In this document: positions 27,151-35,544 of the stretch, piece after piece
How positions within the stretch are numbered: position 1 is the stretch's first letter
Layout: each line of letters opens with the position of its first letter
NCBI RefSeq assembly: GCF_013385425.1
Contig: NZ_JACAQA010000013.1
Location: 39,456-103,455 of the forward strand
Direction of reading: 5' to 3'
Length of the DNA stretch: 64,000 nucleotides
DNA from: Pseudomonas gingeri
GTDB lineage: Bacteria > Pseudomonadota > Gammaproteobacteria > Pseudomonadales > Pseudomonadaceae
Notes under the pieces: model-generated
The model's input: the letters and a program-made list of their open reading frames with translations, nothing else
Database searches by the model: none
What the model was told of the DNA's origin: nothing
Made by a program: the position numbers and the translations under genes

Positions 27151-28179
27151 TTACTGCTCGGCCAGCTCACGCAACTGTTGCAGATCGCCCTCGGCCAGGA
27201 CGATCCCGTCGCGTAGCGACTCGGCCCGCTGCTGGTGCCGTCGGTCACCCGGCAGGCGTTGCAGGCCGACACCCTGCATCTGGCTGACCAGCGTCCGGGC
27301 GCGCTCGGCGAAGTCCTGCCCTGCCGATTTGGCCGGGTCGATGACAATGATCAACTGCCCGGTCCAGGGAGTCTTGGCGCCGGGATGTTTCGACCAGTCG
27401 AACTCGAAGGAAAAATTGCCGCCGGTCAGGGCCGCCGCCAGCAGTTCGACCATCATCGACAACGCCGACCCCTTGTGGCCACCGAACGGCAGCAGCGCGC
27501 CGCCGTCGAGGATCGCCTTGGGGTCGCAGGTCGGCTGACCGTCGCGGTCCACGCCCATGCCGGGCGGCAGGCTGCGGCCCTCGCGGGCGGCAATCTGCAC
27601 ATCGCCATGGGCCATGGCGCTGGTGGCGAGGTCAAAGACGATCGGATCGCCACCGGCCCGCGGCGCGGCGAAGGCGATCGGGTTGGTCCCGAACAGCGGG
27701 CGCTCGGCGCCATGGGGCACCACGCAGGTCATGCTGTTGACCACGCTCAGGGCCACCAGCCCCTCGTAGGCAAAGGGCTCGACATCCGGCCAAAGCGCGG
27801 CGAAGTGATGGGAATTGCGGATCGCCAGCACGGCGATCCCGGCACTGCGGGCCTTCTCCAGCAACAACCCGCGGGCGGCGGCCAGGGCCGGCTGGGCGAA
27901 ACCGTTGGCGGCATCGACCCGGACAAAGCCGGAGGCGACATCTTCGACCCGGGGAATGGCCTTGCCATCCACCCAGCCGCTGGCGAGGGTGGAGACATAC
28001 CCGGGAATCCGGAAGATACCGTGACTGTGGGCGCCATCGCGCTCGGCGCTGGCGCAGTTCTCGGCCAGGACCCGGGCGACTTCCGCCGAGGTGCCATGGC
28101 GCTGAAAGACCTGGGCAAGCAATGCCACCAGATCGCTGTAGGAAATCGTTTGAGTAGCCGTCTCGCTGGGTACAGACAT
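27151..28179 (-). CDS. dpkA: Delta1-piperideine-2-carboxylate / pyrroline-2-carboxylate reductase
   Basis: A 342-residue NAD(P)H-dependent oxidoreductase of the malate/L-lactate dehydrogenase-like (Ldh2) family. It closely resembles my recollection of Pseudomonas putida DpkA over its length (RDGAHSHGIFRIPGYVSTL, NSHHFAALWPDVEPFA, VVNSMTCVVPHGA, LFGTNPIAFAAP, GALLPFGGHKGSALSMMVELL). The enzyme reduces cyclic imines in D-lysine and D-proline catabolism. It converges on the toxin locus and is followed on the same strand, upstream, by a LysR gene 72 bases away that may regulate it. Confidence 0.9.
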   Translation of the reverse strand: MSVPSETATQTISYSDLVALLAQVFQRHGTSAEVARVLAENCASAERDGAHSHGIFRIPGYVSTLASGWVDGKAIPRVEDVASGFVRVDAANGFAQPALAAARGLLLEKARSAGIAVLAIRNSHHFAALWPDVEPFAYEGLVALSVVNSMTCVVPHGAERPLFGTNPIAFAAPRAGGDPIVFDLATSAMAHGDVQIAAREGRSLPPGMGVDRDGQPTCDPKAILDGGALLPFGGHKGSALSMMVELLAAALTGGNFSFEFDWSKHPGAKTPWTGQLIIVIDPAKSAGQDFAERARTLVSQMQGVGLQRLPGDRRHQQRAESLRDGIVLAEGDLQQLRELAEQ

Positions 28180-28251
28180 CCGAAGCTCCGATTCCGATTT
28201 ATTTATTATTGGATCGATGAGAGAAAAGCAGTGCTTGGGCAGGCGTCCAGA

Positions 28252-29202
28252 CTATCCGGCGACAGGGGACTCCTTGTCAAACAGGGCATCGAAGCGGCTG
28301 GCCAACTGCTGCTCGGCGAACTGCTCGCGGATGAAGTCGACAAAGGCCCGGGTCTTGCCCGGGAGCAGCTTGTGTTCGGCGTAGTAGATCGAGATATGGC
28401 CGTCGTCGACGTACCAGTCGGGCAGCACCCGCTGCAAGGTCCCGGCCTGCAACCAGGGCACCGCGAACGGCATGCTCACCAGCGCCACGCCCAGGCCCTG
28501 GGCCGCCACGGCGCAGGCGGCTTCCGAATCGCTCATGGTCATGCGCGGGCTCAGGTTCAGCGGCTGATGTTCGCCGTTGCGCGCGGTCAATTGCCAGGAA
28601 CGCACGCGGCCAGTCTGCGGCGAACGGATCAGGATGCCGTCGCAGCGGCGCAGATCCTCGGGGGTGCTGACCCCAGGCTGGCGTGCCAGGTAATCCGCCG
28701 ACGCCACCAGCACCCGATGGGCCACCGTCAGCTTGCGCGCCACCACCCCCTGGGGCAGTTCGAAACCGCCACCGATGGCCGCGTCGAAACCCTGGCCGAT
28801 CAGGTCCACCTGGCGGTTATCAAAATGCCAGTCCGGGCGGATATCCGGAAAACGCCGCAGGAACTCGCCGAGCAGCGGCACCACATAAAGACGCCCGAAC
28901 ACCGTGCCGACGCTGACCTTGAGGGTGCCGGCCGGACGGCCTTCGGCACTGGCCAGGTTGGCGACGGCATTCTGGATGGTGTGCAGGCTGGCGCTGACCT
29001 CACCGAGGAACACCTGGCCGGCCTCGGTCAGGCTCAGGCTGCGGGTGCTGCGCTGGAACAGCCGTACCCCCAGCCGCGCCTCCAGCTTGGCGACACTTTT
29101 ACCGACCGCCGCCGGGGTCAGGCTCAGGCGCCGCGCCGCCTCGGCAAAGCTGCCGACTTCGGCGCTGCGGACAAAACATTCGATACTGCTGAAGGTTTCC
29201 AT
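28252..29202 (-). CDS. LysR-family transcriptional regulator (CrgA-like)
   Basis: A LysR regulator of about 316 residues: HTH at METFSSIECFVRSAEVGSFAEAARRLSLTPAAVGKSVAKLE and effector domain from GTLKVSVGTVFGRLYVVPLL. It is divergent from the SDR gene across a 138-base gap containing inverted and direct copies of a CTACACAG/CTGTAG motif (about 29228-29262), possible binding half-sites. The same orientation as dpkA leaves either gene as target; the divergent SDR is the more conventional one. An in-frame non-ATG start nine bases upstream is possible. Confidence 0.86.
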   Translation of the reverse strand: METFSSIECFVRSAEVGSFAEAARRLSLTPAAVGKSVAKLEARLGVRLFQRSTRSLSLTEAGQVFLGEVSASLHTIQNAVANLASAEGRPAGTLKVSVGTVFGRLYVVPLLGEFLRRFPDIRPDWHFDNRQVDLIGQGFDAAIGGGFELPQGVVARKLTVAHRVLVASADYLARQPGVSTPEDLRRCDGILIRSPQTGRVRSWQLTARNGEHQPLNLSPRMTMSDSEAACAVAAQGLGVALVSMPFAVPWLQAGTLQRVLPDWYVDDGHISIYYAEHKLLPGKTRAFVDFIREQFAEQQLASRFDALFDKESPVAG

Positions 29203-29340
29203 GCTCACCACTATAAACTTTTGGTTTACACAGACTGTAGCAATTACCGTCTACACAGTCAGCAATCCGAGGTCGATACTCGGCTCCAACAACAAGGCCA
29301 CCTCCCCACCCTTCCACGGCCTTGAACTTTGGAGAACGAC

Positions 29341-30087
29341 ATGACCGAACACAATCTGACTGGCAAAGTAGCTTTGATCCAAGGTGGCTCGCGCGGCATC
29401 GGTGCCGCCATCGTCAAGCGCCTGGCGGCCCAGGGCGCAACAGTAGCCTTCACCTACGTCAGTTCCGACGCCAAGGCCAGGGAATTGCAGGACAGCGTGA
29501 TCGCCGACGGCGGCAAGGCCCTGGCGATCAAGGCCGACAGCGCCGATGCCGTCGCCATTCGTCATGCGGTCAGCAGCACCGTCGAAGCCTTTGGCCGAAT
29601 CGACATCCTGGTCAACAATGCCGGCGTGCTGGCCATGGGACCACTTGACGAGTTCAAGCTGGAAGATTTCGACCGGACCCTGGCAGTCAACGTGCGCAGT
29701 GTCTTTATTGCCACCCAGGAAGCCGCCCGGCATATGGGCGAAGGCGGTCGGGTGATCAATATCGGCAGCACCAACGCCGAACGCATGCCGTTCGCCGGCG
29801 GCGCCGCGTACGCCATGAGCAAGTCCGCGCTGGTGGGCCTGACCAAGGGCCTGGCGCGGGATCTCGGGCCACGGGGCATCACCGTCAACAATGTGCAGCC
29901 CGGCCCGGTGGACACCGATATGAACCCGGCCGACAGCGATTTTGCCGGCAGCCTGATCAGCCTCATGGCCGGTGGCCGTTATGGCCGGGTCGAGGAGATC
30001 GCCAGCTTCGTCGCCTATCTGGCAGGGCCGGAAGCCGGCTACATCACCGGGGCCAGCCTGACCATCGATGGCGGGTTCAGCGCGTAA
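29341..30087 (+). CDS. Short-chain dehydrogenase/reductase
   Basis: A 248-residue classical SDR: the TGxxxGxG loop reads QGGSRGIG at about residues 14-21, NNAG at about 91-94, catalytic Ser in INIGSTNAERM, and YAMSK with Tyr/Lys near 154-158. It ends with the usual YITGASLTIDGGFSA. The replacement of the first Thr of the loop by Gln is mildly unusual. NADP preference is plausible but not settled. GGAG 8 bases ahead fixes the start. The last 11 bases overlap the convergent LysR gene. Substrate unknown. Confidence 0.88.
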   Translation: MTEHNLTGKVALIQGGSRGIGAAIVKRLAAQGATVAFTYVSSDAKARELQDSVIADGGKALAIKADSADAVAIRHAVSSTVEAFGRIDILVNNAGVLAMGPLDEFKLEDFDRTLAVNVRSVFIATQEAARHMGEGGRVINIGSTNAERMPFAGGAAYAMSKSALVGLTKGLARDLGPRGITVNNVQPGPVDTDMNPADSDFAGSLISLMAGGRYGRVEEIASFVAYLAGPEAGYITGASLTIDGGFSA

Positions 30088-30970
30088 CACGCGGTTGCAG
30101 TGCCAACGCCTGCTCCAGCAACAGCAGAAATGCTGCGGCCGCAGGCGTCGGCGTATGCGACCACACCGCGTACAGGTACCGCGACGGCGCGTCGGACACC
30201 GGCAGCGTCACCACCCCTTCGAAGCCCTCGGCGATTTTCTTCGGCACCAGGCCCAACGCCAACCCCCGGCGTACGAACTCCCCCACCAGCATCACATTGC
30301 CCGCCTCGAACTGCACCCGATGGCGCAAGCCCGCCGCGGCAAAGGCCTCATCGGTCTGCCGGCGCCCCGCCGTGCCGGCCTGGAAATCCACCAGCGGCTG
30401 GTTCTCCAACTCCGCCAACGGCAGACGCTTGAAGCGGGTCAGCGGATGCCCCAGCGGCAGCACCGCCACCAACTCCTCCTCCGCCAGCAGCCGCTGCGCC
30501 AGGCCCTCGATCTTTTCCCCCGGCCATAAACCGACAAACGCCAGGTCCAGCCGCCGTTCGCGCACATCGAGCATCAGCGACTCGCTCTTGCTCATATTCA
30601 GGTGAATGTCCACCTGTGGATAAAGTCCGTGGAAACGCGCGAGCAAGCCCACCAGGTCGACTTCGGTCAGGGACGAGATCTTGCCGATGGACAGGCTGCC
30701 GCGCACCTCCCCGGAAGCCGCCGCCACTTCGGCGACAATCCGTCGGGTCGCCTCCAGCGCCGGCCGGGCGCTGCGGACAAAGGCCTCGCCGGCCGCGGTC
30801 AGGCGCACCTTGCGCGAACTGCGCTCGAACAGCGCCGCGCCCAGATCCTCTTCCAGACGGGCGATCTGATGACTGAGGGCCGACTGCACCACATGGCAGC
30901 GCTCGGCCGCACGGGTGAAGCTGCCCTCATCCGCCACCGCCAGGGCGTACTCGATCTGCTTGAGGTTCAT
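30077..30970 (-). CDS. LysR-family transcriptional regulator
   Basis: A 297-residue LysR protein. The HTH is right at the N-terminus (MNLKQIEYALAVADEGSFTRAAERCHVVQSALSHQIARLEE), which resembles regulators of aromatic or oxidative-stress pathways. The effector domain starts at GSLSIGKISSLTEVDLVGLL. It is divergent from an MFS exporter gene across 105 bases, a standard regulator/exporter arrangement, so that exporter is its likely target. Confidence 0.87.
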   Translation of the reverse strand: MNLKQIEYALAVADEGSFTRAAERCHVVQSALSHQIARLEEDLGAALFERSSRKVRLTAAGEAFVRSARPALEATRRIVAEVAAASGEVRGSLSIGKISSLTEVDLVGLLARFHGLYPQVDIHLNMSKSESLMLDVRERRLDLAFVGLWPGEKIEGLAQRLLAEEELVAVLPLGHPLTRFKRLPLAELENQPLVDFQAGTAGRRQTDEAFAAAGLRHRVQFEAGNVMLVGEFVRRGLALGLVPKKIAEGFEGVVTLPVSDAPSRYLYAVWSHTPTPAAAAFLLLLEQALALQPRVTR

Positions 30971-31075
30971 CGGCTGTATCTCGTTTCAAGATGGATAGAA
31001 TGAAAACAATGCATTGGTGTCATGCTAAGACATTCCAGATAATTCGTGCATCGAATTCACACAACGAGACAGTCA

Positions 31076-32278
31076 ATGTCCGACACCAACGCTATACACA
31101 AACCTTTGAGTTCTGCCCTGATCCTGCTGATGTCGATTGCCACCGGCCTCGCGGTTGCCAGTAACTACTACGCCCAGCCGCTGCTGCACACCATCGCCCA
31201 GCACCTGGGCCTGAGCACCGGTACCGCCGGCACCATCGTCATCACCGCGCAACTGAGTTACGGCGCCGGACTGTTGCTGCTGGTGCCGCTGGGGGACCTG
31301 TTCGAACAACGCCGGCTGATTTTCATCATGACCCTGCTCAGTGCCCTCGGACTGCTGATCAGCGCGTTCTCGCCAAGCCTGCCCTGGCTGCTGTTCGGCA
31401 CCGCGCTGGCCGGCCTGTTCTCGGTGGTGGCCCAGGTGCTGGTGCCGATGGCCGCCAGCCTGACCGCACCGGAACAACGCGGGCGGGTGGTCGGCACGCT
31501 GATGAGCGGCCTGTTGCTTGGCATTCTCCTGGCGCGCACGGCGGCGGGCCTGCTGTCCGACCTTGGCGACTGGCGCAGCATCTACCTGCTGGCGGCCGGC
31601 CTGATGTTTATCTGTGCCTTCGCCCTGCTGCGTGCCCTGCCGGAAAACCACCAGCATGCAGGGCTGAGTTACCCGGCCTTGCTCGGCTCTGTGTTTCGCC
31701 TGTTCGTCGAGGAGCCGGTGCTGCGGCTGCGCGCCGTCATGGGCCTGCTGACCTTCTGCCTGTTCGCGTTGTTCTGGACGCCCCTGGCCTTCCTGCTGGC
31801 GAGCCCGCCCTATGGCTATTCGGATGGGGTGATCGGCCTGTTCGGCCTGGCCGGTGCCGTCGGTGCCATGGCGGCGAACCTCGGCGGGCGCATGGCCGAT
31901 CGGGGCAAGGGCGAGTTCGCCACCACCCTGGGCCTGCTGGCGTTGCTGTTGTCATGGCTGCCGCTGGGCTTTGCCGGACATTCACTGGCGGCGCTGCTGA
32001 TCGGCGTGCTGGTGCTGGACTTTGCCGTGCAGCTGATTCACGTCAGCAACCAGAACGCCGTGTTCAAGATCCGCCCCCAAGCGCGCAATCGTCTGAATGC
32101 CGGTTATATCACCTGCTATTTCATCGGCGGCGCGCTGGGCTCGCTGCTCGGGGCGCAGTTGTACGGGCCCTATGGCTGGAACGGCATCGTCACCGCCGGC
32201 GGCTTGATTTCCGCCCTGGCGCTGGGCATCTGGGTGGTGATGCAGCGCCGCAGCGGACTGTCGGTGTCCGCTGCCTGA
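31076..32278 (+). CDS. Major facilitator superfamily transporter
   Basis: A 400-residue inner-membrane protein with about 12 hydrophobic segments. The conserved loop 2-3 motif is LVPLGDLFEQRRLI (GDxxxxRR type), and loop 8-9 has GGRMADRGKG. The N-terminal NYYAQPLLHTIAQHLGLS is common in proton-driven drug-efflux-type carriers of the YnfM-like group in pseudomonads. The ATG at 31076 is chosen to leave a short hydrophilic leader. It is probably controlled by the divergent LysR. Confidence 0.85.
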   Translation: MSDTNAIHKPLSSALILLMSIATGLAVASNYYAQPLLHTIAQHLGLSTGTAGTIVITAQLSYGAGLLLLVPLGDLFEQRRLIFIMTLLSALGLLISAFSPSLPWLLFGTALAGLFSVVAQVLVPMAASLTAPEQRGRVVGTLMSGLLLGILLARTAAGLLSDLGDWRSIYLLAAGLMFICAFALLRALPENHQHAGLSYPALLGSVFRLFVEEPVLRLRAVMGLLTFCLFALFWTPLAFLLASPPYGYSDGVIGLFGLAGAVGAMAANLGGRMADRGKGEFATTLGLLALLLSWLPLGFAGHSLAALLIGVLVLDFAVQLIHVSNQNAVFKIRPQARNRLNAGYITCYFIGGALGSLLGAQLYGPYGWNGIVTAGGLISALALGIWVVMQRRSGLSVSAA

Positions 32279-32290
32279 AAGACCACGCCG

Positions 32291-32992
32291 TCAGACAAGG
32301 TCCCAGTCAATCGTCGGTAGCCCGACCGGCGCCAGCGGGAAATGCTTGAGCGACTGCACGATCCGATCCGCATGGTGGTATTTCTCCGCCGCCATCGCCG
32401 GATCGGGCACCGCCACCGCATACATGCCCGCCGCCTTGGCCGCCGTCACGCCAAACGGCGAGTCCTCGAACACCAGGCAGTCCTCGGCCGCCACTCCCAG
32501 GCGCTTGGCCGCCAGCAGGAAAATATCCGGCGCCGGCTTGGCTTCGCCGACTTCGGGGTCGTCGGCGGTGACAATGGTATCGAACAGCGCAAACCATTCC
32601 CGGTGCAGGGTGGTCTTCAACTCGAACGAGCCCCGCGAAGAACTGGTGCCCACCGCAATCGGAATCCCGTGGGCCGACAGATGCCGCACCAGCGCCTCGG
32701 CGCCGGACATGGAACCGGCCTTGGGGAAACGCTCGCGCATCAGCGGCTCGCGCACCTCCAGGAACTCCTGGGGGCTGATCGGCAACTCCATCGCCTCGAC
32801 CACGTAACGGGCCAGGTCTCCGGCACCACGACCGATGATGTGCTGCTTGTGATCCCAGCCGAAGGTCCGGCCGTAGCGACCGACGATAAGCTGCGTCACT
32901 TCGGAATAGATGCCCTCGGTGTCGAGCAGCAAACCGTCCATATCGAAAATCACGGCCTTTACCGGGCCCGGGGTAGAGAGTGCTGCGGTCAT
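32291..32992 (-). CDS. HAD-superfamily (subfamily IA) phosphatase
   Basis: A 233-residue beta-phosphoglucomutase/DOG-type HAD hydrolase. Motif I is FDMDGLLLDTEG with the two catalytic aspartates, motif II is AVGTSSSRGSFELK, the Lys motif KPAPDIFLLAAKRL, and motif IV EDSPFGVTAAKAAGM. It cleaves a small phosphorylated metabolite, perhaps a sugar phosphate; the substrate cannot be told. The start at 32992 puts motif I near residue 17; the longer frame adds 21 non-conserved residues. Convergent with the MFS gene. Confidence 0.88.
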   Translation of the reverse strand: MTAALSTPGPVKAVIFDMDGLLLDTEGIYSEVTQLIVGRYGRTFGWDHKQHIIGRGAGDLARYVVEAMELPISPQEFLEVREPLMRERFPKAGSMSGAEALVRHLSAHGIPIAVGTSSSRGSFELKTTLHREWFALFDTIVTADDPEVGEAKPAPDIFLLAAKRLGVAAEDCLVFEDSPFGVTAAKAAGMYAVAVPDPAMAAEKYHHADRIVQSLKHFPLAPVGLPTIDWDLV

Positions 32993-33148
32993 CGCATCCG
33001 CCGTATACAGGGTTGAAAGCCTGCTAGCGTCGCAGAGCCGGGCGATTCTTTCCATCCGAGAGTGAAGCCGCTAGCATGGCCGCAGTATTTTCCAGGCCCA
33101 CGGGCCCGCCGACGGCTTGCCGCCCGGCCATCCGACAGAGACGCCAGC

Positions 33149-33448
33149 ATGATTGCCAAAGAATCCCGAACCGAGGCCGCCCTTGCCAGGTTCCTCGACG
33201 CCCACCCGCACCTGCGCGAAGAAACCCGCGACCTGAGCCCGAAGGAACAGCAGCAACAGTTCCAGTGGGCCTTCGAGGACGAAGCCGAAAACCAGGGGCT
33301 CGAACCCTGGGAACTGACCTTGCAACTGGTGGCTGAAACGCCTGAGGAGCTCAAGGCCATGCGCCTGGAAGTCCACCGCGAAGTGGCCGAGGCCCTGGGC
33401 ATGGATTGGGACGAGTATTGCTCGTTCAACGAGATCAGCGAGGACTGA
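33149..33448 (+). CDS. DUF6388-type small acidic protein
   Basis: A 99-residue acidic cytoplasmic protein, mostly helical, with a regular Glu/Gln-rich pattern (DLSPKEQQQQFQWAFEDEAEN) and a C-terminal DWDEYCSFNEISED. I recognise it as resembling the DUF6388 family of pseudomonads; no function is known. The ATG at 33149 is preferred over one 29 codons upstream, whose translation is Arg/Pro-rich and not protein-like. Confidence 0.65.
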   Translation: MIAKESRTEAALARFLDAHPHLREETRDLSPKEQQQQFQWAFEDEAENQGLEPWELTLQLVAETPEELKAMRLEVHREVAEALGMDWDEYCSFNEISED

Positions 33449-33533
33449 GCCGTTCGTCGCGCCAACGGCACTCGAGCCGGCGGCTGGGGACCGATATCAG
33501 GTAAGGACTCTTTAATCGACAAGGAGACTCACC

Positions 33534-33674
33534 ATGAATCCGTCCCCCCTCGCGCGGCCCGACCGATCCGCTCGAAAGCCCGCAGCAAGCCCGGTGGCTC
33601 CCGCAGTTCCGGCGGCACCGAAAACAACCTTCCAGGTCTCGGCAGCGGTTCCCCACAGAAATGACCTGGAGTGA
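33534..33674 (+). CDS. Small basic Pro/Ala-rich ORF of 46 codons with strong ribosome binding site
   Basis: ATG at 33534 with AAGGAG 7 bases upstream opens 46 codons of Pro/Ala/Arg-rich sequence (MNPSPLARPDRSARKPAASP and on). Its stop at 33672-33674 leads straight into a strong hairpin. The combination of an ideal Shine-Dalgarno, a short frame and an immediate terminator-like stem suggests a genuine small protein. There is no similarity I recognise, and composition alone could also arise by chance in GC-rich DNA. Confidence 0.45.
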   Translation: MNPSPLARPDRSARKPAASPVAPAVPAAPKTTFQVSAAVPHRNDLE

Positions 33675-33709
33675 GAAGGGCCGGTTCAAGTCCTTGAGCC
33701 GGCCCTTCT
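33674..33709. terminator. Strong hairpin after the small ORF
   Basis: An 11-bp perfect stem (33674-33684 with 33699-33709) continues inward through TCAAG/CTTGA. There is no T-tract. It sits between the small ORF and the convergent DUF1652 gene, so it may serve both. Confidence 0.65.
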
Positions 33710-33718
33710 GACAGGCGC

Positions 33719-34000
33719 CTAGAGCTTGGCGGGTATTTGCCTCGCCAGTTGTCCCCCTCCAATGAAGAACGCCTGTTGATTGGCCACCAGTTCGGAACGC
33801 AATTCGCCCACGAGGTTGGAAATGGCCCTGGCACTGGTCAAGCGGACCGTGGAAATCCCCGTCACCAGCAAATCCACCCTCCCCGAATCCGGGTCGAAGA
33901 CCTTCACCGTCAGCGAGCTGTCATGGCTCACCGTGCATTGGCAACGAAGGGGTAAAAAGCCGAGTTCAATGATGTTGCGCAGTTCAAGAATGGAAATCAC
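33719..34000 (-). CDS. DUF1652 protein
   Basis: A 93-residue protein with the DUF1652 pattern: ELRNIIELGFLPLRCQCTV, a central SLTVKVFDPDSGRVDLLVTGI strand region and TSARAISNLVGELRSEL helix. The family is largely confined to Pseudomonas and its function is unknown. It is a single gene on its strand. Confidence 0.85.
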   Translation of the reverse strand: MISILELRNIIELGFLPLRCQCTVSHDSSLTVKVFDPDSGRVDLLVTGISTVRLTSARAISNLVGELRSELVANQQAFFIGGGQLARQIPAKL

Positions 34001-34224
34001 ATCAATACGTCCCTATAGAGTGATGGAAAAGCAACCGCGCAAGGCAATCCGTGGGTTCTTGTCGGCACCAGGAGCCTCGCGCTTCTGGCGCCGGCCTTCG
34101 ATAGAGGCCCTGGCAGACATCGTAGCTATGTGACGCCACTTAGTCGTCAGCACCGATCACTTTTCCTTACGTACGCCATCTCTTACACCGACTCCATCAT
34201 TCCGACAGCGCCCAGGGCACTCGC

Positions 34225-34743
34225 TCAATTGCCCTTGTGATGGCTCATTTCCAACTTCCTCGCCATGTCCAGATGCATCTGCAACTTGGGCAGGGTTTGT
34301 ATGGCGAAGGCCTTCAACTCCGGGGACGCGGAATGTTCAGCTTCATCCTTGAACAGCTGGATCGCGTCCTCATGGGCCTTGATCTGGTTGGCCACATAGG
34401 CGATATCGAAGGATTCACCTTCCTGCACCTGCAACATCAGCTTGCGCGCCCGGTCGAGGATTTCCGCCTCCGGGGCCATGGGCAGGTCGTGATGGGCGGC
34501 GATGGCCTTCAGGTCGCGGTTGGCGTCGGTGTGGTCCTTGATCATTTCCACGGCAAAGCTGTTGATGTCCGTGGACGTGGTTTTCTGGATCGCCAGGCGG
34601 CTGGTCTCGATCTCGGCGATCCCGGACGCCGAGGCCGTATCGATGAACTGCGCGGGGGTACCGGCATTGACCGGCCCGGCGAGGCTCGCACCCAGCAGCA
34701 GGACAAGAGAGGTGAGACGTAACAGGGGGGTCTTCCGGCTCAT
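34225..34743 (-). CDS. DUF4142 exported protein
   Basis: A 172-residue protein with a Sec signal peptide (basic MSRKTPLLR, hydrophobic LTSLVLLLGASLAG, cleavage after VNA). The rest is a ferritin-like four-helix DUF4142 domain (FIDTASASGIAEIETSRLAIQKTTSTDINSFAVEMIKDHTDANRDL). It acts in the periplasm; members are often stress-induced, but no molecular role is proven. The start at 34743 is fixed by GGAG 8 bases upstream and by the signal peptide. Confidence 0.85.
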   Translation of the reverse strand: MSRKTPLLRLTSLVLLLGASLAGPVNAGTPAQFIDTASASGIAEIETSRLAIQKTTSTDINSFAVEMIKDHTDANRDLKAIAAHHDLPMAPEAEILDRARKLMLQVQEGESFDIAYVANQIKAHEDAIQLFKDEAEHSASPELKAFAIQTLPKLQMHLDMARKLEMSHHKGN

Positions 34744-34903
34744 GGGCGTTCTCCAGCACTTTAAAAAAAACAGGTGGGCTGAAGGGTTGGAAATAATCGG
34801 GCGGGCAAGGTTTAGAAAAAAACCGCGGGACTGACGAACGGTGATCGGCACAGCAGGTATCCTGCAGACTTGCGCCCCCCCATGACCCGCTCAATTCACA
34901 GGC

Positions 34904-34929
34904 AAAAAAAAGCCCGCGGGAGGGCGGGC
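34904..34929 (-). terminator. Rho-independent terminator for a leftward transcript
   Basis: On the minus strand GCCCGC, a 6-base loop, GCGGGC and a run of 8 T. No annotated minus-strand gene ends here; the nearest one reading toward it is the LysR gene ending at 35545, so it would end a long 3' tail or an unannotated RNA. Confidence 0.7.
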
Positions 34930-35032
34930 AAGGGAAGCTTTTGAACGAGCGCGATTACTATAGACGCTGCTTGGCAAGCGAATTATGAAACATTTTTCAT
35001 CTGCGCTCGGCGGCTGACAGAAAGGAACAGGC

Positions 35033-35527
35033 ATGCTTTGGGTGGTCATGCTCGGCGGAAAACATCCCCGGGCGAAAATAGAAGTGCACGATGTGGCCTT
35101 TGTACTGGCCGACAACCTGGAGGCCACCTATCCGCAACTGCGCCAGGCGTGGTTCGGCAGCCCCGCCGGCCTGCATATCGATGCCTGGATGCAGGTCGAC
35201 GGCGTCGACGGTTGGAAGGTCGAACTGAGCAACCTGGCGCCCGCCCCCGGCTCGCCGCGCCTGTACTTTATCAACCTGGGCGGCTACGAAGCCCGGGCCT
35301 TCGGCGAAGCGCATCATTACCTGCTGGTGGTGGCCCGCGACAAGGCCGAGGCCAAGCGCCTGGGCATGCGGCAGATGCTGGCAGGCTGGGAGCAGGCGCA
35401 CACCGATGCCCTGCTGGATATCGACGACTGCCTGCCCATCGACCTGGTCGGCGGGCGTTATATCGAGCTGGTGCAGGCGCCGAATCGCGGCATTGTGCAG
35501 GGTAATGACTATATCGTCCTGCCCTGA
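35033..35527 (+). CDS. DUF1543 protein
   Basis: A 164-residue protein with the two DUF1543 half-repeats: MLWVVMLGGKHPRAKIEVHDVAFV near the start and LYFINLGGYEARAFGEAHHYLLVVA after residue 80. The family is of unknown function and is cytoplasmic by sequence. GGAAC-rich AAAGGAACAGGC precedes the ATG, with AAGGA 6 bases away. It converges on a LysR gene with a 17-base gap. Confidence 0.85.
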   Translation: MLWVVMLGGKHPRAKIEVHDVAFVLADNLEATYPQLRQAWFGSPAGLHIDAWMQVDGVDGWKVELSNLAPAPGSPRLYFINLGGYEARAFGEAHHYLLVVARDKAEAKRLGMRQMLAGWEQAHTDALLDIDDCLPIDLVGGRYIELVQAPNRGIVQGNDYIVLP

Positions 35528-35544
35528 GCATCACCTGATCCCGA

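Noticed and set aside
27235..29325. 696-codon plus-strand frame across dpkA and the LysR gene
   Set aside because: It is antisense to two genes with clear family motifs, and its translation is a Gln/Gly/His-rich shadow.
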